Source of the DNA: Pseudomonas shirazensis | GTDB taxonomy: Bacteria > Pseudomonadota > Gammaproteobacteria > Pseudomonadales > Pseudomonadaceae | Direction of reading: 5' to 3' | Length of the DNA stretch: 64,000 bases | Assembly: GCF_014268785.2 (NCBI RefSeq) | Contig: NZ_JABWRD020000002.1 | Coordinates: 526,501 to 590,500 of the forward strand | Shown here: positions 55,887-64,000 of the stretch, one piece after another | Layout of the letters: each line of letters begins with the position of its first letter | Position numbering within the stretch: position 1 is the stretch's first letter | The notes under the pieces: generated by a model | Told to the model about the DNA's origin: nothing | The model's database searches: none | What the model saw: only the letters and a program-made list of their open reading frames with translations | Made by a program: the position numbers and the translations under genes

Positions 55887-56861
55887 CTACGCGGCGCGAG
55901 CCTGGGCTAAGTCCGATTGGTTGAGCGCCTTGGTCAGCAGTGCTACCTGCTGGCACTTGTCAGCGGCGAGGGCGAGCTCATTGTTGCGCTCGGCATCGTC
56001 TTGCTCGTCAGCGCTATGCAGCAGTGGGCACGATGGCGCGACCCACAACCGGTCGCCCAGGCGCTCGGCGGCGAGGCGCAGTACGTGCAGCGCGTCGTCC
56101 AGGTTCCAGTGCCCGCTGTTGCGGCCACTGACTACGCCCAGCGAAAGCACCTTGTACGCCGGCAGGCGATCAAGAATGGTCGGGAATTGTTCAGGGGCCT
56201 GCACCAGGTCGATGTGCAGGCCGTCGACCGGGAGATTGGCGGCCAGGCCGAGGTTGGCGTTCAGGCCGCCAAAGTAGGTCGCGACCAGCTTTTTCAGCGG
56301 CGCACGCTGAAGGATGTTGTAAACCCGCTCGTAGGCATTCTTCCAGGACTGTGGCAGTTCCAGCGCCAGGATCGGTTCGTCGATCTGTACCCACTCCACA
56401 CCTTGCGCAGCCAGCTGGTTGAGGATCTGGTCGTACAGCGGCAGCAGGCGATCGAGCAAGTCCAGTTTGTCGAAGTCGCCACCTTGGCATTCACCCAGCC
56501 ACAGGTAAGTCAGCGGGCCGAGCACGACTGGCTTGACCGCATGGCCGAGCGCTTTGGCCTCGTTTACCTCTTCAAGCAGTTGCTCCCAGTTCAAAGCGAA
56601 CTGCTGATCAACGCTGAGCTGCGGGGCCAGGTGGTGGCTGTTGCGGTCGAACCACTGTGTCAGCTCCAGCGCGTGGTCGCTGACTGGCAGCAGCTCGATG
56701 CCTGCGTCTGTCTGCAGCTGCCAGTGCTTGGCACGCAACTCACGGCCCACCGCACGCAGGCCGGCTTCATCCAGCGCGCCCGTGAGGAACGCCTGCTGGG
56801 CCTTCTTCAGTTCGGGATCGCAGCCGATGCGTGGAAAGCCGAGATTGTGTGCCAGTGCCAT
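55887..56861 (-). CDS. Stand-alone N-terminal half of cobalamin-independent methionine synthase (MetE-N-like)
   Basis: 324 residues matching only the first half of MetE: LGFPRIGCDPELKKAQQAFL, AVGRELRAKHWQLQTDAGIE, VKPVVLGPLTYLWLG, GVEWVQIDEPILALELPQSW, ATYFGGLNANLGLAANLPVD, LWVAPSCPLLHSADEQ. The C-terminal half with the zinc ligands is missing; the frame ends cleanly and no remnant follows. About 48 residues are also missing after residue 62 relative to E. coli MetE. AAGGA precedes the ATG. It is divergent from a MetF-MetV fusion. It cannot itself be a methionine synthase as known. Confidence 0.85.
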   Translation of the reverse strand: MALAHNLGFPRIGCDPELKKAQQAFLTGALDEAGLRAVGRELRAKHWQLQTDAGIELLPVSDHALELTQWFDRNSHHLAPQLSVDQQFALNWEQLLEEVNEAKALGHAVKPVVLGPLTYLWLGECQGGDFDKLDLLDRLLPLYDQILNQLAAQGVEWVQIDEPILALELPQSWKNAYERVYNILQRAPLKKLVATYFGGLNANLGLAANLPVDGLHIDLVQAPEQFPTILDRLPAYKVLSLGVVSGRNSGHWNLDDALHVLRLAAERLGDRLWVAPSCPLLHSADEQDDAERNNELALAADKCQQVALLTKALNQSDLAQARAA

Positions 56862-57112
56862 GAGAGGTGTTCCTTGCCGTTGAATTTCAATGGGGCAAGT
56901 CTGTGGGAGATGCGATGCTGAGACAAACTCATATAATTTATGATCATCTCAAGAAATTCTCATACAGCGCTTTGACGTACACCGACTTGAGATTGGCCCA
57001 GCCGCGCCATGGCATGTCTTTTCCACACCTGTCACCAGCGCAATCAGACAAGCCAACCTCACCCATCTGCCGCACAATGCCGGCCAGATCCACTGCCGCT
57101 GCCGAGCCCCGC
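56862..57112. promoter_or_regulatory. Divergent promoter region of the metE-N-like and metF-metV-like genes
   Basis: About 250 bp between the two starts. An AT-rich core at 56925-56965 includes TATAAT (56932-56937) and related TGAGA/TCTCA motifs (56919-56963). These could be regulator sites, though no clear MetR box (TGAA-N5-TTCA) is seen. Confidence 0.4.
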
Positions 57113-58651
57113 ATGAGCCTGCTGAAAACCGCGCTGCATGAGCACGCCTTCGTCTGCATCATGGAATTCGTGCCCAAGCCCTCTGCCGAGCGCTTCGCCG
57201 CGCTTGAAGCGATCATGGCCCGCAAACAGCTGTGCGGCTGGCCACTGACCGTGTCCATCGGCGACCGCGTCGGCAGCCCGTTAGATATGTCACCGCTGGA
57301 CGCCTTCAATTCGCTCGCCACACCCGTACCCGCCCTGCTGCATTTCTCCGGTAAGGCCCGTGAGCGCCATGACCTGCTCAGCCAGCTGCAACACATGGAT
57401 GCCGCCGGCCTCGACCAGTTGCTGATACTCACCGGCGACCGCTTGCCCGGGCACACGCCCGGCCAACAGCCGGTGCGCTACCTCGAGTCCGTCCCCGCCC
57501 TGCAGATCGCCCGCCAGGCCCGCCCCAACTGGCTGCTCGGTGCAGCCCTGAACCCGTTCAAGTACCGTGAAGAAGAAGGCGCTGCGCAGTATCTCAAGGC
57601 AGAGAAAAAGCTCAGTGCCGGTGCTGACTTCCTCACCCTGCAGCTCGGCTACGACGATCAAAAACATCAGGAAGCGCTGCAGTGGATGGCTCGTCAGCGC
57701 ACACCGAAACCGCTGATCGCCTGCCTTATGGCGCTCACCCACGGGCGCGCGCAGATGCTCGAACACGTTGCCGGCGCCGTCGTCACTCCGTCCATGCGCG
57801 ACGTGCTCGCGGCTGAGCTGGCAGTGTCCAAAGCGTATGCCCAGGCGCGCAGTATTCAGCGGCTGGCGTTGCAGGTGGTCGGTTTGAAATTGATGGGCTA
57901 TGCCGGCGTGCACCTGTCCGGAGTGCATGAGCTTGCCCAGTTGCAAACGCTCGAGCGTGAACTGGGGCAAGTGCTGGCAAGTGTTTACACCCTTGAACAA
58001 TGGGCGCCTGCCTGGACTGCCAGCTGGCAGATGCCGGACCTGCCCGCAGTGACCTTCACCCCGCCCGGCGCGGACTGGAGGCTTGGCCAGTCACGGGTCA
58101 GCGCCAGCCCGCGGGAGCGGGTTCGCTATCGCTTGTTGTCGGGCATGCACGGGTTTTTGTTCGACCACGAGAACTGGGCCAGTCGTGCGTTTGGCTGGGC
58201 GGTGACCAGACCTTTGTGGGCGACACCTGGCGCCGCACGCCTGCTGCATGGCCTTGAGCGCGGCGTCAAAAGGCCCTTGGTGGGTTGCGACACCTGCGGC
58301 AGTTGTCGCCTGCAAGACACGCTTTATATCTGCCCAGAATCCTGCCCCAAAGGTCTCGCCAACGGCCCCTGCGGCGGCACCTCGCTGAACCGCTGCGAGT
58401 TCGGTGATCGCGAGTGCGTGCATGGCGTGAAGTACCGCGTGGCGAAGACTGTGGGCGAGACCGATGTGCTGCGCGAGCGATTGATCCCTTGCGTCGAAGT
58501 CAAGAACCGCCACCGCAGCTCGTGGCCGGTGTGGTTTCAACCGGCGCCGGTGGTCAAGGTTGAGCCGGTTGCTGGGGTGGCTGCGGTGCGGCGGGCTGCT
58601 GGTTCGGAGTCTGTACGGCGTAAGATAGAGATTGCTGAGATGGATAACTGA
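57113..58651 (+). CDS. Methylenetetrahydrofolate reductase fused to a MetV-like (MTHFR_C) Cys-rich domain
   Basis: About 512 residues. The N-terminal part is a MetF-like barrel (HAFVCIMEFVPKPSAERFAA, QLLILTGDRLPGHTPGQQPV, GADFLTLQLGYDDQKHQEAL). The C-terminal part matches the MTHFR_C/MetV family with eight cysteines (392, 395, 398, 407, 411, 420, 428, 435) in GCDTCGSCRLQDTLYICPES and the following residues. MetV partners MetF in acetogens; here both are one chain. No clear ribosome site marks the start (MSLLKTALHE); ATGs at 57077 and further upstream are alternatives. It is divergent from the MetE-N-like gene. Confidence 0.82.
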   Translation: MSLLKTALHEHAFVCIMEFVPKPSAERFAALEAIMARKQLCGWPLTVSIGDRVGSPLDMSPLDAFNSLATPVPALLHFSGKARERHDLLSQLQHMDAAGLDQLLILTGDRLPGHTPGQQPVRYLESVPALQIARQARPNWLLGAALNPFKYREEEGAAQYLKAEKKLSAGADFLTLQLGYDDQKHQEALQWMARQRTPKPLIACLMALTHGRAQMLEHVAGAVVTPSMRDVLAAELAVSKAYAQARSIQRLALQVVGLKLMGYAGVHLSGVHELAQLQTLERELGQVLASVYTLEQWAPAWTASWQMPDLPAVTFTPPGADWRLGQSRVSASPRERVRYRLLSGMHGFLFDHENWASRAFGWAVTRPLWATPGAARLLHGLERGVKRPLVGCDTCGSCRLQDTLYICPESCPKGLANGPCGGTSLNRCEFGDRECVHGVKYRVAKTVGETDVLRERLIPCVEVKNRHRSSWPVWFQPAPVVKVEPVAGVAAVRRAAGSESVRRKIEIAEMDN

Positions 58652-58664
58652 GGCTGCCGACGAG

Positions 58665-58811
58665 TCACTCCAGCGGCGTACGCTTTTGACTCAATGCCGC
58701 AATCGAAACGCCAGATGCGACAAACGTGAGGCCTGGGCCCACGTTCAGCCCATTTACCAGCCGTGGCCGCTGGTACAGGTAGCGAGATAACACTGTGACG
58801 AAAATGCCCAT
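58665..58811 (-). pseudogene. C-terminal fragment of a LysE/RhtB-type exporter
   Basis: A 48-codon frame encodes MGIFVTVLSRYLYQRPRLVN, GLNVGPGLTFVASGVSIAAL, SQKRTPLE, which reads as the last helix and tail of a LysE/RhtB transporter. Its ATG overlaps the MFS gene's stop (TGATG), but the rest of the transporter is absent, so it looks like a scar rather than a small gene. Confidence 0.55.
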
Positions 58812-60055
58812 CAAGGCAAAACCCCTTTCAGCACAGCTCCATCTACCGCAGGAACTCGCACACGCAGTGCAATCAGCAACGCGGCCAGCAGCATCAGCAC
58901 GGCCGCCGCCACGAATACGCCTGCGCTGCCACCGAGGCTGAACATTGCCCCACCCGCTGCTGCGCCTGTGGCGATGGCCGACTGCACAGACGCTACCACC
59001 ATGCCTCCAGCGCTCTCCGCTTGATCAGGGACCGCGCTGGCAACCCAGTTCGACCATGCCACCGGCACACCCCCAAAGGCCAGGCCCCAGACCGCCAGCA
59101 GTACAGCCTGCCCTGGCACCGAAGCTGGCAACAAGACCAGCGCCAGTGCCGCAACGCCTACCAACGCTGGCATCAACACCAGGGTGGCCAATGGGTGACG
59201 AGTGAGCATCCACCCGGCCACCAACGTGCCGACAAAGTTCGCTACACCAAAACCCAGCAACATCAGCGACAGGCCCTGCGGGCCAATGCCGGTCGTATCT
59301 TCGAGGAATGGCCGAATATACGTGAACATCGCGAAGTGGCCGCTGTGCACCAGCACACAACCGAACATCCCCATAGCAATGCCTGGGCGCTGCAACACTT
59401 CAAGCACCGTACGCAGGCGTGCCGGCTGACGTGGCGCAAGACTCGGCAGCGTAAGCGACTGGAAAACCAGGGTCACCACCCCCACCGCCGCCGCTGCAAA
59501 GAACGCGCTGCGCCAGCCATAGAGCCCGCCCAGATAACTACCCAGCGGGACCGCGACCACCGTCCCGACGGCGATGCCGCTGAAAATGATCGAGAGCGCT
59601 CGCGGCAACAAAGCCACGGGCACCAAGCGCATCGCCACCGCTGCCGCCATGCTCCAAAACCCACCAAGCGCGATGCCGAGCAAGATACGCATCAACAACA
59701 GCACCGCGAAACTGGAGGAAACGGCGACCAGCAGGTTGGATGCGATCATCAACGTGGAAAACCCCAGCAACACCCAGCGCCGATCGATACTTCGAGTCAG
59801 GCCTGGCACCAACAGGCCAGCGAACAGCGCCACCACCGCTGTCACCGTTACCGCTTGGCCAGCCAGCGCTTCGGACACCCCCAGCTCGGTTGCCATCGGC
59901 GTCAACAGGCTGGCCGGAAGGTACTCAGCGGTCAGCAAGCCAAACACGCCCATCGCCAACGAGAATACGGCCATCCACGCTGGAGTTATGGGTTCTGCAT
60001 ACGGCGCGGCGCCGCGACGGCTGTCGGGTAAGGCATTGCATATAAGGTCAGTCAC
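58811..60055 (-). CDS. MFS efflux transporter (DHA1, AraJ/NepI-like)
   Basis: 414 residues, twelve helices. Family features: YLPASLLTPMATELGVSEAL, GQAVTVTAVVALFAGLLVPG, LMRILLGIALGGFWSMAAAV. It starts at a GTG with GGGAGA upstream. It is divergent from an AraC regulator across 103 bp, so the regulator probably controls it. Substrate unknown; the subgroup exports sugars, nucleosides or drugs. Confidence 0.88.
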   Translation of the reverse strand: MTDLICNALPDSRRGAAPYAEPITPAWMAVFSLAMGVFGLLTAEYLPASLLTPMATELGVSEALAGQAVTVTAVVALFAGLLVPGLTRSIDRRWVLLGFSTLMIASNLLVAVSSSFAVLLLMRILLGIALGGFWSMAAAVAMRLVPVALLPRALSIIFSGIAVGTVVAVPLGSYLGGLYGWRSAFFAAAAVGVVTLVFQSLTLPSLAPRQPARLRTVLEVLQRPGIAMGMFGCVLVHSGHFAMFTYIRPFLEDTTGIGPQGLSLMLLGFGVANFVGTLVAGWMLTRHPLATLVLMPALVGVAALALVLLPASVPGQAVLLAVWGLAFGGVPVAWSNWVASAVPDQAESAGGMVVASVQSAIATGAAAGGAMFSLGGSAGVFVAAAVLMLLAALLIALRVRVPAVDGAVLKGVLP

Positions 60056-60158
60056 TTCATGGATCTCCCAATCTTCAATTGCGACCGGTAGTCTAGGCGC
60101 GAGAATCCGGATGATCTATGATCGAAAAACTCAACTTTTTGATTAAAACACCGGATCG

Positions 60159-61127
60159 ATGTCGACAGACCAATTTGCCCTTTCTTCCGACCTCATCAAC
60201 GAGCTGTTGCGCGGCATGCGCCTGCGCGGTGTCGAGTACCGCCGTATCCAGGCGGGCCCAGCCTTCGGCTTGGCCTTTGCTGCCAAACCCGGGCATGCTT
60301 GGTTCCACTTCCTGGCGGTCGGCAACGCGGTGCTACGTATGGAAGACGGGACGACCTATGCGCTGTCCGCCGGTAACGCCGTTTTCATCTGCCATGGCGC
60401 GGCCCATCACTTGCTCTCGCATACGCAGGTACCCGTGCAGGACATTGATCTGCTGGACGGCGAGCCTCTCGGCGAAACCGTAAGCGCGGTGGACACCGGA
60501 ACCGATCCCGGCTCCATGCCGACCACGCTTTTGTTCAGTGGATGCATGGAATTCGAATTGGGCAGCCTCCATGGCCTTGGCAAGCTGATGCCTGGCCTGA
60601 TGCTTATTGATGCCGGCGGCCAGCGTTACCCCGGGCTGGTGCCTATTCTCACCACCATGGAGCGCGAGGTCAGCGCCGCACGCGTTGGCTTCGCCGGCAT
60701 CCTCGCGCGATTGGCCGATGTGGTCGCCGCCATGGTCGTTCGCGGTTGGGTCGAGTGCGCCTGCGGCAACGCCTCCGGCCTGGTTGCCGCTCTGCGCGAT
60801 CCTCGGCTGGCAGGTGCACTTCTGGCGCTTCATCAGCAACCGGGCCGAGACTGGACCGTCGAGCAGTTGGCGGAGCAATGCAATACCTCCCGCTCGGTCT
60901 TTGCCGAGCGCTTCCAACTGACGATTGGCATGAGCCCACTGCGCTACGTTACCGAAGTGCGAATGCGGCTTGCCAGCCAGTGGCTCACGCTGGAAAGAGT
61001 ACCTATTGAAGAGGTCGCGCAGCGGTTGGGCTATACGTCTCAGGCGGCCTTCAGTCGGGCGTTCAAGCGAGTTACGGGCACGACGCCTGGGTTGAGTCGC
61101 AGGTTGAGGCAGTTGGCTGCCACCTGA
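60159..61127 (+). CDS. AraC-family regulator (cupin sensor)
   Basis: 322 residues. An N-terminal cupin-like ligand domain (FHFLAVGNAVLRMEDGTTYA, GNAVFICHGAAHHLLS) precedes a C-terminal double helix-turn-helix (WTVEQLAEQCNTSRSVFAER, PIEEVAQRLGYTSQAAFSRA, FKRVTGTTPG). This AraC subgroup usually controls a divergent MFS or oxidoreductase gene, as here. Its stop codon lies next to the IS66 remnant. Confidence 0.88.
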   Translation: MSTDQFALSSDLINELLRGMRLRGVEYRRIQAGPAFGLAFAAKPGHAWFHFLAVGNAVLRMEDGTTYALSAGNAVFICHGAAHHLLSHTQVPVQDIDLLDGEPLGETVSAVDTGTDPGSMPTTLLFSGCMEFELGSLHGLGKLMPGLMLIDAGGQRYPGLVPILTTMEREVSAARVGFAGILARLADVVAAMVVRGWVECACGNASGLVAALRDPRLAGALLALHQQPGRDWTVEQLAEQCNTSRSVFAERFQLTIGMSPLRYVTEVRMRLASQWLTLERVPIEEVAQRLGYTSQAAFSRAFKRVTGTTPGLSRRLRQLAAT

Positions 61128-61129
61128 AG

Positions 61130-61600
61130 TTGAGGGGAATTAGTGCCGAGCCGGAAAGCACCGAATGTGTCTGCGGCTGCCAACTCCAACGCATCGGCGA
61201 AGACGTCAGCGAGAAATTGGATTACACGCCGGGGGTGTTCACAGTTGAGCTGCATGTGCGAGGCAAGTGGGCCTGCCGCCAGTGCGAAACACTCACCCAG
61301 GCGCCGGTGCCCGCCCAAGTGATCGACAAGGGCATCCCCACTGCCGGGCTGCTTGCACATGTGTTGGTGGCCAAGTTCTCCGACCATCTGCCGCTGTACC
61401 GGCAAGAAAGGATCTTTGGCCGAGCAGGCTTGGCCATCCCGCGTTCAACACTGGCTCAATGGGTAGGGCAAACCGGCGTGCAGCTCCAGCCCTTGGTGGA
61501 TGCGCTGCGCGAAGCAGTGTTGACCCAACACGTTGTGCATGCTGATGAAACACCCGTACAGATGTTGGCACCAGGTGAGAAGAAAACGCACCGCGCGTAG
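61130..61600 (+). mobile_element. tnpC: IS66-family transposase remnant
   Basis: An open segment encodes the middle of an IS66 TnpC: zinc-finger region (STECVCGCQLQRIGEDVSEK, RGKWACRQCETLTQAPVPAQ) and the start of the catalytic domain (KFSDHLPLYRQERIFGRAGL, VVHADETPVQMLAPGEKKTH, with the first catalytic Asp). The N-terminus and most of the DDE domain are missing, and it ends abruptly at a stop after THRA. It marks the left boundary of the arsenic genes. Confidence 0.88.
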
Positions 61601-61640
61601 AAAAAAGCTGCTTCCACTGAGGTATTTATATCTGTAAATT

Positions 61641-61663
61641 CGAATATGTGCATAAACGAATAT
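61641..61663. promoter_or_regulatory. Candidate ArsR operator
   Basis: The direct repeat CGAATAT occurs at 61641-61647 and 61657-61663 within an AT-rich stretch ending 12 bp before arsR, an appropriate place and composition for an ArsR operator/promoter. Confidence 0.45.
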
Positions 61664-61674
61664 ACAGGTCGGCC

Positions 61675-62025
61675 ATGTCCTTTCAGCCCCACACGTTCTT
61701 CAAATGCCTCGGTGATGAAACTCGCGCCCGAATCATGCTGATGCTCGCTGCCGAGGGAGAGCTATGTGTCTGCGAATTGATCTGGGCGCTCGACGATCAC
61801 CAACCAAAAGTGTCCCGACACCTTGCTCAGTTGCGCACCTGCGGGCTGCTGGAAGATCGCCGTCAGGGCCAATGGATCTATTACCGCCTTCATCCAGAAC
61901 TCCCTCAGTGGGCAGTGGAGGTACTCCACACGACCCTTGAGGCTAACCGTTCCTGGCTCGGCGATGATCAAGGTCGCCTTGCTTCGATGGAAGGTCGCCC
62001 AGTACGCCAGGCTTCCTGTTGCTAA
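61675..62025 (+). CDS. arsR: Arsenite-responsive repressor ArsR
   Basis: 116 residues, winged helix-turn-helix ([40 protein letters not shown]). The metalloid-binding pair is ELCVCEL (Cys31, Cys33), and the chain ends in CC. It represses the ars operon until As(III) or Sb(III) binds. First gene of arsR-arsB-arsC; arsB follows after 19 bp. Confidence 0.93.
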   Translation: MSFQPHTFFKCLGDETRARIMLMLAAEGELCVCELIWALDDHQPKVSRHLAQLRTCGLLEDRRQGQWIYYRLHPELPQWAVEVLHTTLEANRSWLGDDQGRLASMEGRPVRQASCC

Positions 62026-62044
62026 GTGTTTCTGGAGAACTGAC

Positions 62045-63334
62045 ATGCTGTTGGCAATTTCAATATTTCTGGTCACGCTGGTACTGGTGATCTGGCAACC
62101 CCGTGGACTTGGCGTTGGCTGGAGCGCGTCTGCTGGGGCGGTACTCGCATTGTTGACCGGTGTCATCACGCTCAGCGATATCCCAGTGGTCTGGCACATA
62201 GTGTGGAATGCCACGGCAACGTTCATCGCGGTGATCATCATCAGCCTTCTGCTGGATGAGGCGGGCTTTTTCGAGTGGGCAGCACTTCATGTGGCTCGCT
62301 GGGGAAGAGGCAGCGGCGCACGCCTGTTTGCACTGATGGTGCTCTTGGGGGCAGCGGTTTCGGCCCTGTTTGCCAATGACGGCGCAGCATTGATACTGAC
62401 TCCCATCGTGATCGCGATGCTGACCGCGCTCCGCTTCAGTCCAGCGGCGACCTTAGCTTTCGTGATGGCTGCCGGTTTCATTGCCGACACTGCCAGCCTG
62501 CCGCTGGTTGTCTCGAACTTGGTGAACATCGTCTCTGCCGACTTTTTCGATATCGGATTCGCCCGGTACGCCTCAATCATGTGGCCGGTGAATCTGGTCA
62601 GCGTCGTGGTGACCCTGGGCATGCTCTGGTTGTTTTATCGAAAGGAGGTGCCGCTGGAGTACTCGCCGGAGCAACTAAGGCGGCCAGAAAAAGCCATCAA
62701 AGATCGTCATACGTTCCTTGCAGGCTGGTGGGTGCTGGTACTTCTGTTGCTGGGGTTATTCGTCCTTGAGCCGCTTGGTATTCCTGTCAGTGCTGTCGCC
62801 GCCGCATGCGCCTTGGTGCTGCTGATCATTGCCGCAAAGGGGCATGTGATCTCGACACGCAAAGTGATGTTCAACGCCCCCTGGCAAGTCGTCCTGTTTT
62901 CGCTTGGCATGTATCTGGTGATCTACGGGCTGAAGAATGCCGGGCTGACTGAAGGACTCAGCTCGCTGCTTGGCACCTTCGCCGACCATGGCCTGTGGGC
63001 TGCCACGCTGGGTACCGGTTTCACCGCCGCGCTGCTGTCATCCGTGATGAACAATATGCCCAGCGTGCTGATCGGTGCCTTGTCGATCCAGGGCAGTGGG
63101 GTATCGGGACTCGCACACGAGGCCATGGTGTACGCCAACATCATTGGCTGCGACCTCGGCCCGAAGATCACCCCCATCGGCAGTTTGGCCACGCTGCTCT
63201 GGCTGCACGTCCTGGCCCAGAAAAACATCCGCATCACCTGGGGTTACTACTTCAAGGTTGGCTGCGTACTCACCTTTCCCATTTTGCTTACGACACTGGC
63301 AGCACTTGCCGTGCGCTTGAGCATCAGCGCTTAG
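62045..63334 (+). CDS. arsB: Arsenite efflux permease ArsB
   Basis: 429 residues, multi-helix ArsB/NhaD-type permease ([80 protein letters not shown]). It extrudes arsenite or antimonite. GGAG precedes the ATG at 62045. Full family length, no visible damage. Confidence 0.95.
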   Translation: MLLAISIFLVTLVLVIWQPRGLGVGWSASAGAVLALLTGVITLSDIPVVWHIVWNATATFIAVIIISLLLDEAGFFEWAALHVARWGRGSGARLFALMVLLGAAVSALFANDGAALILTPIVIAMLTALRFSPAATLAFVMAAGFIADTASLPLVVSNLVNIVSADFFDIGFARYASIMWPVNLVSVVVTLGMLWLFYRKEVPLEYSPEQLRRPEKAIKDRHTFLAGWWVLVLLLLGLFVLEPLGIPVSAVAAACALVLLIIAAKGHVISTRKVMFNAPWQVVLFSLGMYLVIYGLKNAGLTEGLSSLLGTFADHGLWAATLGTGFTAALLSSVMNNMPSVLIGALSIQGSGVSGLAHEAMVYANIIGCDLGPKITPIGSLATLLWLHVLAQKNIRITWGYYFKVGCVLTFPILLTTLAALAVRLSISA

Positions 63335-63344
63335 GAGTTGCGTT

Positions 63345-63815
63345 ATGAAGATTCTGTTCATGTGTACGGCCAATAGCTGTCGTAGCGTCCTGTCCGAGGG
63401 GCTCTTCAACCATGTCGCCCCAGACGGCATCACGGCCATAAGTTCGGGCAGCTTCCCCAGCGGCAAACTCAATCCGCGAGCGCTGAGCACTCTGCAAGGA
63501 TTGGGAATCGACACGTCCGGCCTGTACAGCAAAGGCTCGGAAGTCTTCGTAGACACACCACCCGATATCGTCATCACCGTGTGCGACAAGGCGGGCGGCG
63601 AGCCTTGCCCGGTGTATTTCGGCCCGGCCATCAAAAGCCACTGGGGGCTGTCCGACCCGTCTGAGGTCGACGGCATTGATGAGCAGGTTCAGGCCGCATT
63701 TGAAGCGACCGTTGAACGTATCAAGAGGCGATTTACCGCGTTCTTCAACTTGGATCTGAAAACGCTTCAGGGCGCTGATCTGAAGCAGGCTCTGGATCGG
63801 ATCGGAGCCCTGTGA
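63345..63815 (+). CDS. arsC: Arsenate reductase ArsC (thioredoxin-coupled, LMW-phosphatase fold)
   Basis: 156 residues. P-loop FMCTANSCRSVLSEGL gives the nucleophile Cys7 and Cys12; the relay cysteines lie in ITVCDKAGGEPCPVYF. It reduces arsenate to arsenite for ArsB. AGGAG precedes the ATG, 10 bp after arsB. Its stop overlaps the start of the arsH remnant (TGATG). Confidence 0.93.
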   Translation: MKILFMCTANSCRSVLSEGLFNHVAPDGITAISSGSFPSGKLNPRALSTLQGLGIDTSGLYSKGSEVFVDTPPDIVITVCDKAGGEPCPVYFGPAIKSHWGLSDPSEVDGIDEQVQAAFEATVERIKRRFTAFFNLDLKTLQGADLKQALDRIGAL

Positions 63816-63946
63816 TGAGCGAATTTGATAGGGACTCTGTCAATACTTTTCCAGCTCTTGATCTGTCGCTGATGGATAGACGGACAGGTGTGGTGCTCTC
63901 CGGAACGACAGGGAGCGATGTCTGCGGTGTTCAAAGCGCAGATTGA
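63815..63946 (+). pseudogene. arsH: Truncated arsH (N-terminal fragment)
   Basis: A 43-codon frame starts at the ATG overlapping the arsC stop. It begins MSEFDRDSVNTFPALDLSLM, with NTFPALDLSL like ArsH N-termini as I recall them, but soon diverges and stops without the flavoprotein core. It occupies the usual arsH position after arsC, so this is most simply an arsH broken by deletion or rearrangement. The last 54 bp of the window show nothing recognisable. Confidence 0.55.
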
Positions 63947-64000
63947 CTGGATCTGACCATGGGGTGCCGTACGCCCCACACAGGGTACAACTCTTGCGGT

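Noticed and set aside
55887..56861. MetE pseudogene
   Set aside because: The frame is intact and the domain ends at a natural boundary; no remnant of the C-terminal half is found nearby, so a functional half-protein is more likely.
63815..63946. Intact small gene after arsC
   Set aside because: The start resembles ArsH and the position is the arsH slot; the remainder lacks any domain.

Overview
The window reads as chromosomal DNA of a fluorescent Pseudomonas, most likely of the P. putida group. The evidence is GC-rich codon use, a short LOV photoreceptor of the P. putida SB1 type, a morA-glyA pair, an mksFEB condensin operon beside rimI and a pseudomonad-type psi gene, and the block obgE-rpmA-rplU-ispB. 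Most of it is syntenic core genome. Accessory or decayed material is concentrated next to the tRNA-Met gene, around 53.3-53.7 kb, and from about 58.6 kb to the right end.

Layout. 0-1.2 kb: alkyl-DNA repair (alkA-like and a short ada cut by the left edge). 1.2-11.4 kb: iron uptake, with an ECF sigma/FecR/TonB-receptor unit, two MFS exporters, a second TonB receptor under a Fur box, and an orphan FecR-like gene. 11.5-13.6 kb: tRNA-Met, an M15 peptidase, carbonic anhydrase and rimI. 13.6-19.4 kb: the divergent psi subunit gene (holD) and the mksF-mksE-mksB condensin operon. 19.4-24.4 kb: creA, proB, obgE, rpmA, rplU and divergent ispB. 24.4-33.6 kb: a yjdM-like gene, a Fur-box small protein, fklB, a membrane protein, a Lon-like protease, an envelope cluster (DUF3015, DUF4105, lipoprotein) and a GreB-like factor, with two REP-type long palindromes. 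33.6-43 kb: gdhA, ettA, morA and glyA. 43-48.9 kb: a hydrolase, a cid/lrg holin-like pair with a divergent LysR gene, a flavodoxin, and a likely light-sensing module (short LOV protein, PilZ-like protein, B12-independent LitR-like regulator). 49-55 kb: an ABM-domain membrane protein, folM-DUF1244-hopJ, a hydrolase, fabV, a decayed LysR gene and atoB. 55-58.7 kb: an SDR lacking the catalytic Tyr, a MetE N-terminal half standing alone, and a divergent MetF-MetV fusion. 58.7-64 kb: a transporter fragment, an MFS/AraC divergent pair, an IS66 scar, and arsR-arsB-arsC followed by a truncated arsH.

How the parts fit. The iron genes form a cell-surface signalling and uptake region with two good Fur boxes in the window and two weaker shared motifs. 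The LOV, PilZ-like and LitR genes converge and plausibly form one light-response circuit. The MetE half-protein and the MetF-MetV protein share a divergent promoter region, which suggests an uncharacterised one-carbon function. These last two loci are the best candidates for undescribed biology. Calls rest on reading the sequence and recall of families; no searches were run.
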